Shown: piece after piece, positions 45,278 to 55,167 of the stretch
Layout of the letters: each line of letters starts with the position of its first letter
Position numbering within the stretch: the stretch's first letter is position 1
NCBI GenBank assembly: GCA_019915015.1
Contig: JAHBBC010000007.1
Location: 186,001-250,000, forward strand
Direction of reading: 5' to 3'
Source: Auriscalpium vulgare
Lineage: Eukaryota; Basidiomycota; Agaricomycetes; Russulales; Auriscalpiaceae
DNA length: 64,000 nucleotides
Notes under the pieces: model-generated
Seen by the model: only the letters and a program-made list of their open reading frames with translations
Told to the model about the DNA's origin: nothing
The model's database searches: none
Position numbers and translations under genes: made by a program

Positions 45278-47020
45278 ATGCATAGCTCCCCTACGTCCTA
45301 TGTCATCCTCCTCGTTGCGAGCGCGGCAGTGGCGCTCGCACAACAACAACAACAACAATCAGGCGCCGCGGGTATCGTATGGCAAAGCCCTACGGCAGGC
45401 GACGTGTTTGGACCAGGCGACGAGATCATCGGCAAGTGGACGGGGCAAGTCGTCTCGCCGTCTGTGCGCCTCTGCGTGGGTGGCGAGAACGGGTGCGGCG
45501 CCACAGTCTGGCCGGACGTGAAGGAGAGTGCCGGCGCGTATTTCGTGTCACTGTGAGTGCATCTGTTGTCAAGTGCGATTGTGGTTGTATCATGTGCTGA
45601 TCAAAATTGGGCCTGCGCAGCAAGGTGCCGGAGGTTGAGACGGTGTCGGGGTATTATTTGCAGATCAAGGATGACTTTGGGCAGATGAGCGCATCCCCGA
45701 TCTTCAATCTCAGTCGTGAGTCGATAATTATGAACGTTGGCTTTTCGAAAGTAAATCACTGATGTTCTGCGCTCAGCTACCCCGCAAGCCGTAACGCAGG
45801 CATCCCCTCAGGTCGATACGCCCGGGCCAGCGCCAGTCAATGAACAATCTCCGCCCGCCAATCCTCCGCCGTCGAACCCACCGTCATCCAATCCACCTGC
45901 ATCTAATGCTGCAACGGCCCCATCCCTCCCCGCGCCTACCCGTCCACCCACTTCCAACCCGGCCACCACAGCGTCCAACACATCCCCTCTCGTCGCAGCC
46001 GCCCACTCTGCCCCGCCCACCGCCGCGCTCGCCGTCCCTCTCGCGCTCGCCGGCGCCGTCCTCCTCGCCGCCACCGGCCTCGCGCTGCACCACCGCGCGC
46101 GCCTCGCCCGGGAGCGCGCGCACGATGCGGACGCGGACGCGATCACGCGCGCGATGGGCAGCATCGGCCCGGCGAGCGGGGGCTCGAGCTGGAGCGGGCT
46201 CGAGCGCGGCGGGAGCCTGGGCAGCCTCGCGAGCACGCTGTTCGGAGGTACGGGGTACGGGGGCCGCGGGGGTCCCGGGGGCGGATGGGTTGGTGGCGGG
46301 GCTTGGAATCCGAATGCAGGCGGTGCTCCGGGGATGGGGCAGAAGGGCACGCTCGATCTGGAGAAGGCGCTCATTATCGGGGCGCTGCTGTCCGACGCGC
46401 GCACGCCGCTCGCCGCTGCGGTGCCCACGACGAGCGTGTACAATGCGCGCGCGCATGAGCACCCGGCCGCCGCGCCGCCTGTCCGCGCCCCCGAGCCGAG
46501 ACAGCGCACGCGTCAGCCCTTCGCAACGCCGCACGCCGCACGCCCTCCGACTTCTCAAGCACGGCTAACGCAGCCTCCAGTGCAGCCCCGGTCGCGGGCG
46601 CCCCCGCGCGGGCCCTCTCCGCTGGCCCCGCCGCTCACGCAGCCACTCGTCATACCCCCCCTCCTCGGGCCCCACGCGCCCGCGTACCAGAGCTTGCGCA
46701 CCGCGCGGCCCGCCGCTCGAGAAACCGCACCACCGCTCCGGAATCATCACGAGAGCCACGGGGAGTCGCTCGAGGAGAGCTTCTTGCAGACGCTGCGCCA
46801 GATCGACAGCGAAGGCGCGAGCGCGGGCGACACCGTCGTGGCGGACCTGCTGTCGTCGTACCTGCCCTCGCCGACGTTCGACGTGGTCCCGCTGAGCCCG
46901 CCGCCCGCGCTGCACGTGCGTCGCGTTGCGCCAGAGCCCGCGGAGGATCCGGAGGCGCCTCGTGTGGGCGGGATGTACGACGCGGTTGCGCGAGCGATCG
47001 GCGCGTTCAGGAGTGGATAA
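45278..47020 (+). CDS. Kre9/KNH-like secreted-side membrane protein (537 aa)
   Basis: Three exons: 45278-45552, 45621-45715, 45777-47020. Residues 1-21 form a signal peptide (SYVILLVASAAVALA) followed by six Gln encoded by a CAA run. Residues 32-115 fit the Ser-Thr-rich membrane-anchored Kre9/KNH domain: GIVWQSPTAGDVFGPGDEI, KWTGQ, LCVGGENGCGATVWPDV, GYYLQIKDDFGQMSASPIFN. A Pro/Ser/Thr-rich stalk leads to one membrane span near residues 204-226 (AALAVPLALAGAVLLAATGL) and a long cytosolic tail with a Gly-rich patch and Pro-rich sequence. The anchor by a span plus tail, not GPI, is common in basidiomycete members. A wall-related role is inferred. Confidence 0.85.
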
Positions 47021-47425
47021 TTAGGCGAGGCTCGAAGGGCAGGCGCGACTCTTATTCGTTGTAACCACCACCCACACCTTTCTTTTGTCTATATGTTGTA
47101 GTGCATATTTTATTGAGAAGAGGCGCATTTGCGTGGATTTGGCACCCCAACAATTGCGTGCTATGCAGATAAATCTTGCATTCGGACGTGGACATTCCTC
47201 GCGCAGCGTCAGTGCATCCCAGTCCCACACGGCAAAGAACGGAAATCTTGTATATTATACACAAATGCCTACTTCTCACCGGAAACGCAATGCAATGCAA
47301 CAGATTCAAACGAACGAACGTCCGCAACCTCAACTAAACAAACGAAACCGAAGCGCAACACGACATGCAAACAGCGGACAACCAAGCGCGCTGCAGAAAG
47401 CAAACTAAAACCAACACCGGGGAGC
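47021..47425. other. convergent 3' region
   Basis: 405 bases between converging genes, AT-richer than the flanking exons, with no coding-like frame. It should hold both 3' UTRs. Confidence 0.55.
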
Positions 47426-50400
47426 CTAGAACCACCCCTCCGCGGCGGCGACGCCCTCGCACAGGCTGCGCGCCCCCGCACACCGCACGAGGTCGCGCAG
47501 CGTCGTCGGCAGCGCCATGCGGAACGCGAGCACGCGCATACGCAAGTCGTCGTCGTCATCATCCTCGTCCTCCTCGTACAGAGCCGCAGCGGGCGACTCA
47601 GGCGTGGGCGGCGAGATGGAGCCCATGTCGCAGAGCGGCGGGACGCCCTCGAGACCGAGCGCGCCGCGCGCGGGGACGGGGACGGGGAAGGAGGGGGCGG
47701 CCGGCCGCCAATCGGCAGGCGCGGGGCTCAGCGCGCTGTGCGGGAAGCTGATCGGCGAGATGGCGGGGATGTGCGCGAGCACGCCGTCGGCCAGCGGGCC
47801 TGGGATGCTGAGCGACAGGCGCCGCGGCACCAATGCGTCGTCGCGCGACCGCGCAGGGTATCCGGGGTATGAGCCGGGTATGCCGACGTGGAAGTCGTCC
47901 GTGTCTGTGTCCGAGGCGGCGGACGGGCACGGGGAGCGCGACCAGGCGTGCAGGACGACCTCAACGCCACACGTGCGGCCGTCGCGCAGGATCTCGACGA
48001 CCTCGACGTCGAGCTCCGCGTCCGCCTCGGTGAGCATGCGGATCGGCACGACGCCGCCGTGCTCCTCGCTGAGCCTGCGCAGCTCGCTCCAGCCGCATGC
48101 GCCAAGCGTGACGGTCTCCATGTGTGAGAGGAATACACCTCGGGGAACAGTGTCGCGAGATAGGTGGTCGGCTTGGAGGGTATACAGGCCTGCGGCGTGG
48201 GCAGCGAGGTCGGCCTCTGATCGAGAGACGGGTCGTGACCGCGCTGAATAGAACGTCTCGATGCGATCCTGGCGGTCCTCGGAGTCGTCGGTGACGAACA
48301 CGCGTGGAACGCTCGGCTTGGGGAAGAGTTCCAGTGTGCCGCTGAGGTCGATGGCAGGACTGTTCGAAGGTGAGACAGTAGTGGCGGCCGTCAAGATCGT
48401 AGTGGAAGATGTCGCGGTTGACGCAGATGCCGTGGAATCAATAGATGATGATGATGCGACCGAACTCTTCTTCCGAGGATTGAAAGACTACATGTGTGTG
48501 CATCAGCAACTGTTCGTGGAAACTACAGGGTATATGCGCACCTCGAATGGCCAGTCTGGCTCGACATCAGAGTCCGGCACAGCGTCGTCCTCTGCAACCA
48601 ATGTTTCATCCGTCCATGGGTTTGTAAACTCCAGCCCGACGCTCTCAGGATCACATAGTTCGAAGATTTCGTCAACCAAACAGTTCGTGCCGGAGCAAAT
48701 GCGATCGAAAGCGCCTTCGGGAGTCGTCTCGGCGCTCGACATCTCGCAGTCTGCGAGCCATTGCGGGCTGACATCGGGGGTAGCGGAGGAAGCGAGCACC
48801 AAGCCACCTCTCCGAGTCCGCGGAGCACGCGAAGCTCCACTAGAGGAATCGCCTCGAGAGGAGCGATCCATCCTGGACCGCCGCCGTTGCCTGTCGAGAG
48901 AGGCTGGCGGTTTCGACAGGGTCTTGCCTACACCCTTCCTGGACCGCGCACTGTCGCGTCTTGAGCGCTGTGAGCTCCTGACGTTGCTCGCAGGGCTGTC
49001 AGGCGGTGTGAGGGGAAGAGGTCGTACGGGTGCCGGAATGGAAGGCAAAGGATACGACGGAGGGGGACCAGGCAAAGGCGTCGACACCCTCACTGTGACT
49101 TCTCCACCGTTCCCGTTTTGACCGCCGGGAGGCAGAGGGAAGGTGAACGACAAGGGCGAGATGGCGTCGGCCGTCACAACAGGAATGGGCATTGCCTGTT
49201 CTGACAGACGGTAAGAATCACGCGCGGATGGAGTATTGACAAATGACGACGTCGTCCAGATTGGCGAAGAGGGCGGCGAATCTGAATCCGTGGACCAGCG
49301 ACTGGAGAGCTTCGGCGTAGAGCGCGACTTCTGTAGTTGCCTGCGCTTCTCGTCCTTCGCCGCGGCTTGGAAAGAGCGGCGCTGGGGAGAAACAGGAACG
49401 TACGTCCACGCGTTCTCGCCTGCATATACGAGGGCGCCCTTGCGGAAAGGGTCCTCCTCTGGGGTGAATGCGCGTCCCTGCCGGAGCGCCTCGTACTTGC
49501 GGGCGTCTTCATAGGCCGGAGATGAATGCGCCCGGGGAAATGAACACGAGGTGGGTGTTACTGGAGAGGGCCCGTCTGAATAAGGGGAGTACGACATGGA
49601 CGGGGTGGGTAATGAATCGGGTCCCGGCGTGTAGGTGTACGGAGTGATTGTATGCAACGAGCCGAAGGGGCTCAGTCGCGAACGGGAGATCTTCGTCCGG
49701 AGTTTGGTCGTCAAGGACAGCTTGGGAGCGCCTTTACTATTACTCTGCAAGTTAGGTCAGTATATGCGCTGGACTCGGGGCGAAGCAGGCATCCGCACCG
49801 ATGCGGCGGCTCCCGACTCTGGCCTCGCCGAGCCTGTGGAGCCGTTTGAGGAGATCGAAGGGGGTTTCGCGAGGGCAGGCGCGTCGAGGGGTGCATCGAA
49901 GATAGACGAGAGCCTGCGCATGGCAGGGCGCGTGTTGACGCGTGTCGTAGCAGGGGGAGTCGCGTCCTCGTCGGTGTCGCCGTGGTCGAAGAACGAGCGA
50001 AGCACAGGCGCGGAGACGGTCTCCGCGGTTCGTGGAGCTTGAGGCAGGGGCGGCGGTCTATCCAGGGGAGACGCAATGAGACCAAACGCGAGCAGCGTTC
50101 TTGGAAGCGACTTGGAGCGCGAGCGACCAGCGGGTGTGTCCGACCGGGCGTGATGGGGCAGAAATGAAGTGGATGCCTTGTCCGACAGGACACCATAGGG
50201 ATCATGCGTGGCAGACGTTGGGTTACCATGCACGATGGATGTGGCGTGTGTCTTGACCTTGCGGAAGAATGAAAGAGCGGAGTGACGCGTACCGCCCGAG
50301 TACGGACGCGCCTGTCGCGGAGTCGCGTCATCCTCCAGGCTGCCCTCGTCGAGCTCAAATATTGAGTCTACAGGAGAGATGGGCGGTTCGATTGGGAGGA

Positions 50401-50515
50401 AATCTCTGCGCGAGTCGAGGTGGAGAGAGGAGCGGCCGATGTTGTCGAACGTGGCGGAGACGAGGGCCTTGAACTCGTCGATGGGGACACCGGACCTACG
50501 GCGGTCGAAGACCAT
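47426..50515 (-). CDS. uncharacterised large Ser/Pro-rich protein (993 aa)
   Basis: Three minus exons, 50515-49799, 49744-48542 and 48487-47426, join in phase 0 to 993 residues. Start MVFDRRRSGVPIDEFKALVS. Most of it is low-complexity and Ser/Pro/Arg-rich with many possible phosphosites (HARSDTPAGRSRSKSLPRTL, RSSQRSRRDSARSRKGVGK). Ordered islands: VYAGENAWTYVPVSPQRRSF; FDRICSGTNCLVDEIFELCD, with an acidic VAEDDAVPDSDVEPDWPFE after it; and a C-terminal ALPTTLRDLVRCAGARSLCE. An Asp run (EEDEDDDDDDLRMRV) lies near the end. No family recognised. The three large frames are one gene because both introns are GT-AG, 54 nt, and frame-preserving. Confidence 0.8.
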
Positions 50516-50518
50516 GGC

Positions 50519-50582
50519 GGGGATGCGGGCGGGGATGCGGGCGGGGACGACGACGGGGACAGCGGCGGGGACAGCGGCGGGG
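50519..50582. repeat. GC-rich minisatellite just upstream of the 993-aa gene
   Basis: GGGGATGCGGGC twice, then GGGGACGACGAC, then GGGGACAGCGGC twice: 12-base imperfect units ending 4 bases from the start codon, so in the 5' leader of the minus gene. A TATA-like box (minus, 50623-50628) lies just beyond. Confidence 0.75.
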
Positions 50583-50989
50583 AGAGAGAAGGGGGGCTTG
50601 GAGGGACATGTCGCGTTGAGGGTTTATATGCGCTGCGCTGTGGAATCCGCCCAACAATCTACGCTCGCCCAACTCGGATATCCAGCTGCCCGATACGGCG
50701 GCGACGGCTGAGTCAGCCAACGCTCGGAGTTTGCTTTGGGCGTCAGGTGACTTGGCGTTTATACTTTCTCGTCGGATGCCGAGTCGCAGCCGAGCTGTCG
50801 CCCGTTTGACGATCCAGGATCAGCTCCTTCTGCGACGTCGCCTGTCCTGTCCTTCGCCCGAAACAGCCTCATCGTCCTCCACGTCAGCCACGGCCTGCCT
50901 CCCCCGACGTACCATCAGCCCCGCCACAGCAAGTTTCACTAGCGCGCCGTCTGCCTTCTCTTTGCTCGTCGGTCGACCTGGCGTGGTAT

Positions 50990-51250
50990 CAGCCTGGCAT
51001 GACGGGCATATGGCTAGCTAGTATGTCTCTACTAGGGATACTTCGCGTGGAAGTCTTAGGCTCAGATAACAAGCTCACTCCACGAACGAACCGTGTATGT
51101 CTGTACTAGGGAGGCTTCGCCTGGAAACCGCGGGACTCATGTGAGCCTGTGTATACTTGTACGCACCCGCCACGGCATGACGGCCACAGACAGGTCCCGG
51201 TGAACCATCTAGTAGGTCTTGCACCCGCAGTGACCAAATATCCCTGGGCG
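50990..51250 (+). repeat. degenerate repeat, copy 1
   Basis: Order of shared blocks: AGCCTGGCATGAC, TCTACTAGGGATACTTCGCG followed by TGGAAGTC, ACGAACCGTGTATGTCTGTA, CTAGGGAGGCTTCGCCTGGA, AACCGCG, ACAGACAGGTCCCGGTGA, TGACCAAATATCCCT. The two CTAGGG(A/G)..CTTCGC(G/C)TGGAA blocks are themselves internal repeats. No coding capacity. Confidence 0.7.
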
Positions 51251-51599
51251 TCTAATTGTTCCCCCGTCTTTAGCTGCGTGCAAGACCGAGGTCCTCATTG
51301 TCGTAGAGTGATTTCAGCAATCCTTGTGCCCGACACGCCTCCCAAACAAGGTCTGTGAACATGCGTCAATGATATAGCGAAAGGAGGCATTACTAACGTC
51401 GAGCGGTTTTCTTCAAAAGCAGAAGATAGATCAATTGGACAGCGGCGTAGAACGTATAGCAAGCAGCAGAGTAATACATGGCTACAGCTGGGCATGAGCG
51501 CCCCGTACCTCTCCCCGGCGACGCCTTCACCGGTCACCGTTCAGCTCGTGGGCCATCAACCGCCGCACTAAGTATCTCGGCCGACTCCGAGTCGGCTTC

Positions 51600-51882
51600 A
51601 GCCTGACATGACCACCTATGTATCTACTAGGGACACTTCGCGTGGAAGTCATATGCTCGTATAAAAAGCACGCGACGCGGACGAACCATGTATGCATGTA
51701 CTAGGGAGCCTTCGCTTGGAAACCGCGAGCTCATTTGAGTTAAAAATCCAGGTAGGTCCGTGTGTAGTATGCGGCCGCAGACAGGTCCCGGTCACCGTCA
51801 CCCACACTTAGGAGGGGAATTCGCCAATACGAGCGTGCTTCGCGTGTGCCCGTGAGGGCCCCGGTGACCAAATGTCCCTCTC
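51600..51882 (+). repeat. degenerate repeat, copy 2
   Basis: Same block order as copy 1, about 610 bases downstream: AGCCTGACATGAC, TCTACTAGGGACACTTCGCG then TGGAAGTC, ACGAACCATGTATGCATGTA, CTAGGGAGCCTTCGCTTGGA, GCAGACAGGTCCCGGTCA, TGACCAAATGTCCCT. Continues into a segment (51883-52020) that recurs at 54935-55105. Confidence 0.7.
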
Positions 51883-52020
51883 CCATTCCCACATAGACGG
51901 CAATCTAGCTTATAACAGAACGACTGTCTTCTGTGCCGAGGTCAGCGACGCCGGAGACTAGAAATCTAATACACATACGACGAAAGCCGACACCAGCCAC
52001 ACAGATAAGACAAGCCGACA
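51883..52020 (+). repeat. degenerate repeat extension shared with 54935-55105
   Basis: Contains ATTCCCACA, GAGGTCA, ACACATACGACGAAAG and CACACAGATAAGACA in this order, all found again right of the desaturase gene. Confidence 0.6.
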
Positions 52021-52596
52021 GCCTTCGCGAACAGAAGACTTCAAAACGATGTTGCCAGTTGCACTTGCGATGAGCTCAGACGAGAGACCACGGCTTCGCT
52101 ATACGGATGAGCGTTGCGACCCGTCGGCCGTCGGCAACCGACAAGCCGGACGAGGGTCACGTGTGACGTTACCATACCCTCGAAGAGCCGAAGTGCAGCA
52201 CTTGGCTCGTATATTCAGACAATATCATGTCCTCGTTGAAGCCGAGACTTGGCTCAGTTGTGGCGAGTCGTCAAAATTCAGGGCACGATCCGCGCGATCG
52301 GCGCAACGTGCGCGCACTCTTGCAATAAAAGACAAGCTTGATTTTGAAGGAAAGCAAGGAAGAGTCGTCACGCATAGTACATGCGTGCGGAGAATATGAG
52401 ACAGCATTAGGTACGTGAAGCATCTGGGAAACATTCATACGCACGGACTCGCTCGGATAAAGTCACAGGCATCTGATTCACCAAAGATCACTGGCATGCG
52501 GCCACAGTCAGCTTGCGTATTCGTGACAACAAATGGATGTATGAAGGTGGCATTACTTCCAGTGCCACCTAAAGTCCATTGTAATATGACCCTGAG

Positions 52597-54195
52597 CTAA
52601 GAAGATTGCGTTTGTCTACTCTGTTTCAGGGAGACTATTCTGTTGCGGACAATCTCCCACAGCACGACGAAAATAGACGTATCAGAGTACCTGTATTCCC
52701 GGCCGAGCACCATCTTCAGCTTCTCCGTGGCCGCGGGGGCGTTATCTACCACTTGTATCAGCCCAATATCCATAATATCACAATGATTCGTACAGAAGGG
52801 CAGCTCGGGGAAGAAGTGATGGACGATGTGGCAGTGGCCAATCTGCCGCGGATTCGTATATGAGCATACACCCGGAGAGGGGCGCAACTGGGCTTACATT
52901 GTGCATGAAAAACGTTCCTTGCCAACCAAGGAAGCTCCTGTCCATCGTCAATAGCTGACGATGCCCGCCCCCGTGCTCCGCCTGCGCGCTGCCGTCGTCA
53001 GACCCCGTGTGCTGCAGGAAGACGATCATTGCAATCCAGAAGGATAGGAGCAGCCATGGGGCGAAATAAATTCTGAGCACCGGCAGCACGCCTACGCAGG
53101 AGCCCGCATAGTACAGCATGCCCACGATGCCCAGAAGTCCTGCGTCAGAGATGACGACAGTTGCGTAGCTTTGTGATGCATTCAACGAGGCTGGAGGGGC
53201 TGTAAGTGTAAGGCAGGTTCCGCGGTAACGTATATTGGACGTCACGGTGGACACTCACGGGGGAAGCGCATGGTCCGGAACGATACGATACGCCACACGC
53301 CCAACAGGCGCTGAAGGACAAGTGTCAGCACGAGATACGCTGGCGTATCCTCGATAGCCTCCCAGGCGTCAGAGCCTTCCTGGCTAGCGTCCTTCGGATG
53401 AGGAGAAAACTCGGGAATCGCGGAAATCTTGGCGCCGTGTGCAGCACTGAAACACCCGTAGCCCACGACGATAAGCCAAAAATCCTTATTGCAAGAAAGC
53501 ATTTACACTCACGACTCAAATTTTTCTCCAGCACCGTGCGCGTGATGCATGTGATGCAAAGCGTGCGCATGGCCCCAGCTGAGGTATGGCGTGCCAAGCG
53601 CCGTGTGGACAGCCTGCGATGGTAGCACAGAAGACATCATGAGTTCAGGTTTCACGGAAAGAGAGGAATCTTTTACAAAACCGACGATGTCGCTGATTGC
53701 CTGTGAAGATGAGAAGGCAGAATGGCTGCACTATCAAGTTCCGCTGAGCACCCCTGACAGGCAGTAATGTTCAAAACGACAGGAATCACCTCGTGGCCTA
53801 TGACCCAGAGCCCGGCAAAGACGAGACCCTGGAACCACCAGCTGCGTGCGCTCATTAGAACAAACAGAAGTGTCATAAGGCTGGAGAGACTCACTACAAG
53901 ATCCAGAGCACAACGCGAGCCGCGTTCGTAGACGTTGTACCCAGCCCGGCGGAGTGAAGCCAGTCATCGGCGAAGTACGCTCCGAGCCCAAGTGAAACGG
54001 CCAGAAACAAATCCCGGATTAAATACAGAAAGCTGGTGACAGTCGATTTGGTGAACAGCTCAGGCGGAATAGCCGCTTTAATGTCGCCCAGCGTCCTATG
54101 AAGCCGTCAGCGCATAGTCAAAAGGGCCGGGAAGGGCGTGTGTACCTTTTCTCCACGACGTATTGGTCGGGCTGCCCATTGAGGAGAACGCGCAT
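52597..54195 (-). CDS. delta-12 fatty acid desaturase-like membrane protein (381 aa)
   Basis: Endoplasmic-reticulum di-iron desaturase that would turn oleate into linoleate. Nine minus exons: 54195-54146, 54095-53895, 53841-53790, 53730-53677, 53613-53513, 53446-53259, 53199-52898, 52842-52794, 52745-52597. N-terminal block RTLGDIKAAIPPELFTKS fits fungal Fad2. All three histidine boxes keep their ligands but are unusual: HECSH (normally HECGH), HALHH within SWGHAHALHHMHHAHGAG, and HIVHH in IGHCHIVHHFFPELPF. ISDAGLLGIVGMLYYAG and DRSFLGWQGTFFMHN are family blocks; the loop after FLQHT is atypical. At 381 residues it is shorter than usual (about 420-440), with a short N-terminus and a divergent tail. 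Possibly altered function. Confidence 0.78.
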
Positions 54196-55167
54196 GCTGA
54201 GCTCACAACCGGTCGACAAAATAAGTGGGAGGTCTGCGATCCCAAGACCATAGATACTCCTGCCTTTATCACTTCATCATGAGGCTTCGAATTGATGACT
54301 GAGAAGGCAGCCCCTCCGTGTGAGCGTTGAGCCTCAGTCTGTTCAAAAAGAAGTGTGAACAATACCAAAACTTCGAGAAGATTTGTCCAGGGTGTGTCGA
54401 TGAAGATGAGTAAAGCCGTTGCGTCCCGAGTACGCACGTTTTGCCTCGAAATGCGCACGCAGAGAATGAAACGAGGGTTCGGTCGCCGTACGTGCGACAC
54501 ACTGGCTCCGCCCGGAAACGACGTTCGAGCCGGAGACCTCTTCATCTTAGCTCATCCGCCCTGTTATCACTTCCACCTCGAGGCATCACAGGGAGTGTCG
54601 AGCAGGACCCCAGACCGGCAGTATGTCTAGCAAAATCCACTATCTGGAGCTACGTCTTGGTCCAATTAGTTCGCCCTCCCGGGTATGTGCAAATAAGATC
54701 ATCTAGTAGAGAGAACGCCGTGCAGTCGTGACAAGAATTCGCGGAGCCCCGTGCTCATGAGCACGATAGCGGACAAACACAGCACCAGGGCCGCCATGCA
54801 TGGTGACAGCAAGCCTGAATGTCGTTGCCACCGCTCGGAGCTCGTGATGAAACCACACACGAAGGGACAGAAGGCAGATATCGAGCGTGGCAGGCACCCG
54901 CAGCAGATAATTACTTGATAACCCTTGCTTCGCGGCCGGCAAGTACTGGTTCCCGGCGGCCCACTATCGGCCTACTTACCATTCCCACAGACAGTATATC
55001 CTGATTCCTACCCGAGGTCAATCTAAAACACATACGACGAAAGTGGACACAGCGACAGATGATTACGCCACAGATACCGCGCAAGCCACACAGATAAGAC
55101 AGTCCAGACGAGACGAGATCGAAACGCAAGACCCAGCCGAAGAGACGAGACTAGACGAGCCAGCACA
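54196..55167. other. spacer between desaturase and pseudokinase genes
   Basis: No supported gene. A minus frame at 54200-54545 precedes the desaturase start but shows no desaturase similarity. The right part (54935-55105) is a repeat copy. Confidence 0.5.
54935..55105 (+). repeat. degenerate repeat, partial copy 3
   Basis: Shares CCATTCCCACA, GAGGTCAATCTAAAACACAT, ACGACGAAAG, GACAC and CCACACAGATAAGACA with 51883-52020, same orientation. With copy 2 it brackets the desaturase gene. Confidence 0.6.

Larger units (their letters stand above)
50583..52596. other. gene-free region with degenerate repeats
   Basis: About 2 kb with no gene. It contains two copies of a degenerate repeat (see the repeat entries) and a near-perfect palindrome GCCGACTCCGAGTCGGC around 51580. 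Right end is 3' region of the desaturase gene. Confidence 0.6.

Noticed and set aside
45808..46509. Minus-strand frame of about 230 codons
   Set aside because: Antisense shadow of the Pro/Ala-rich tail of the Kre9-like gene.
48261..49121. Plus-strand frame of 286 codons
   Set aside because: Antisense to the 993-residue gene, whose three exons join in frame; this frame has no independent support.
52778..54195. Desaturase first taken as broken at histidine box 1
   Set aside because: An acceptor at 53731 restores HECSHSAFSSSQAISDIVGF in frame; all boxes are present.
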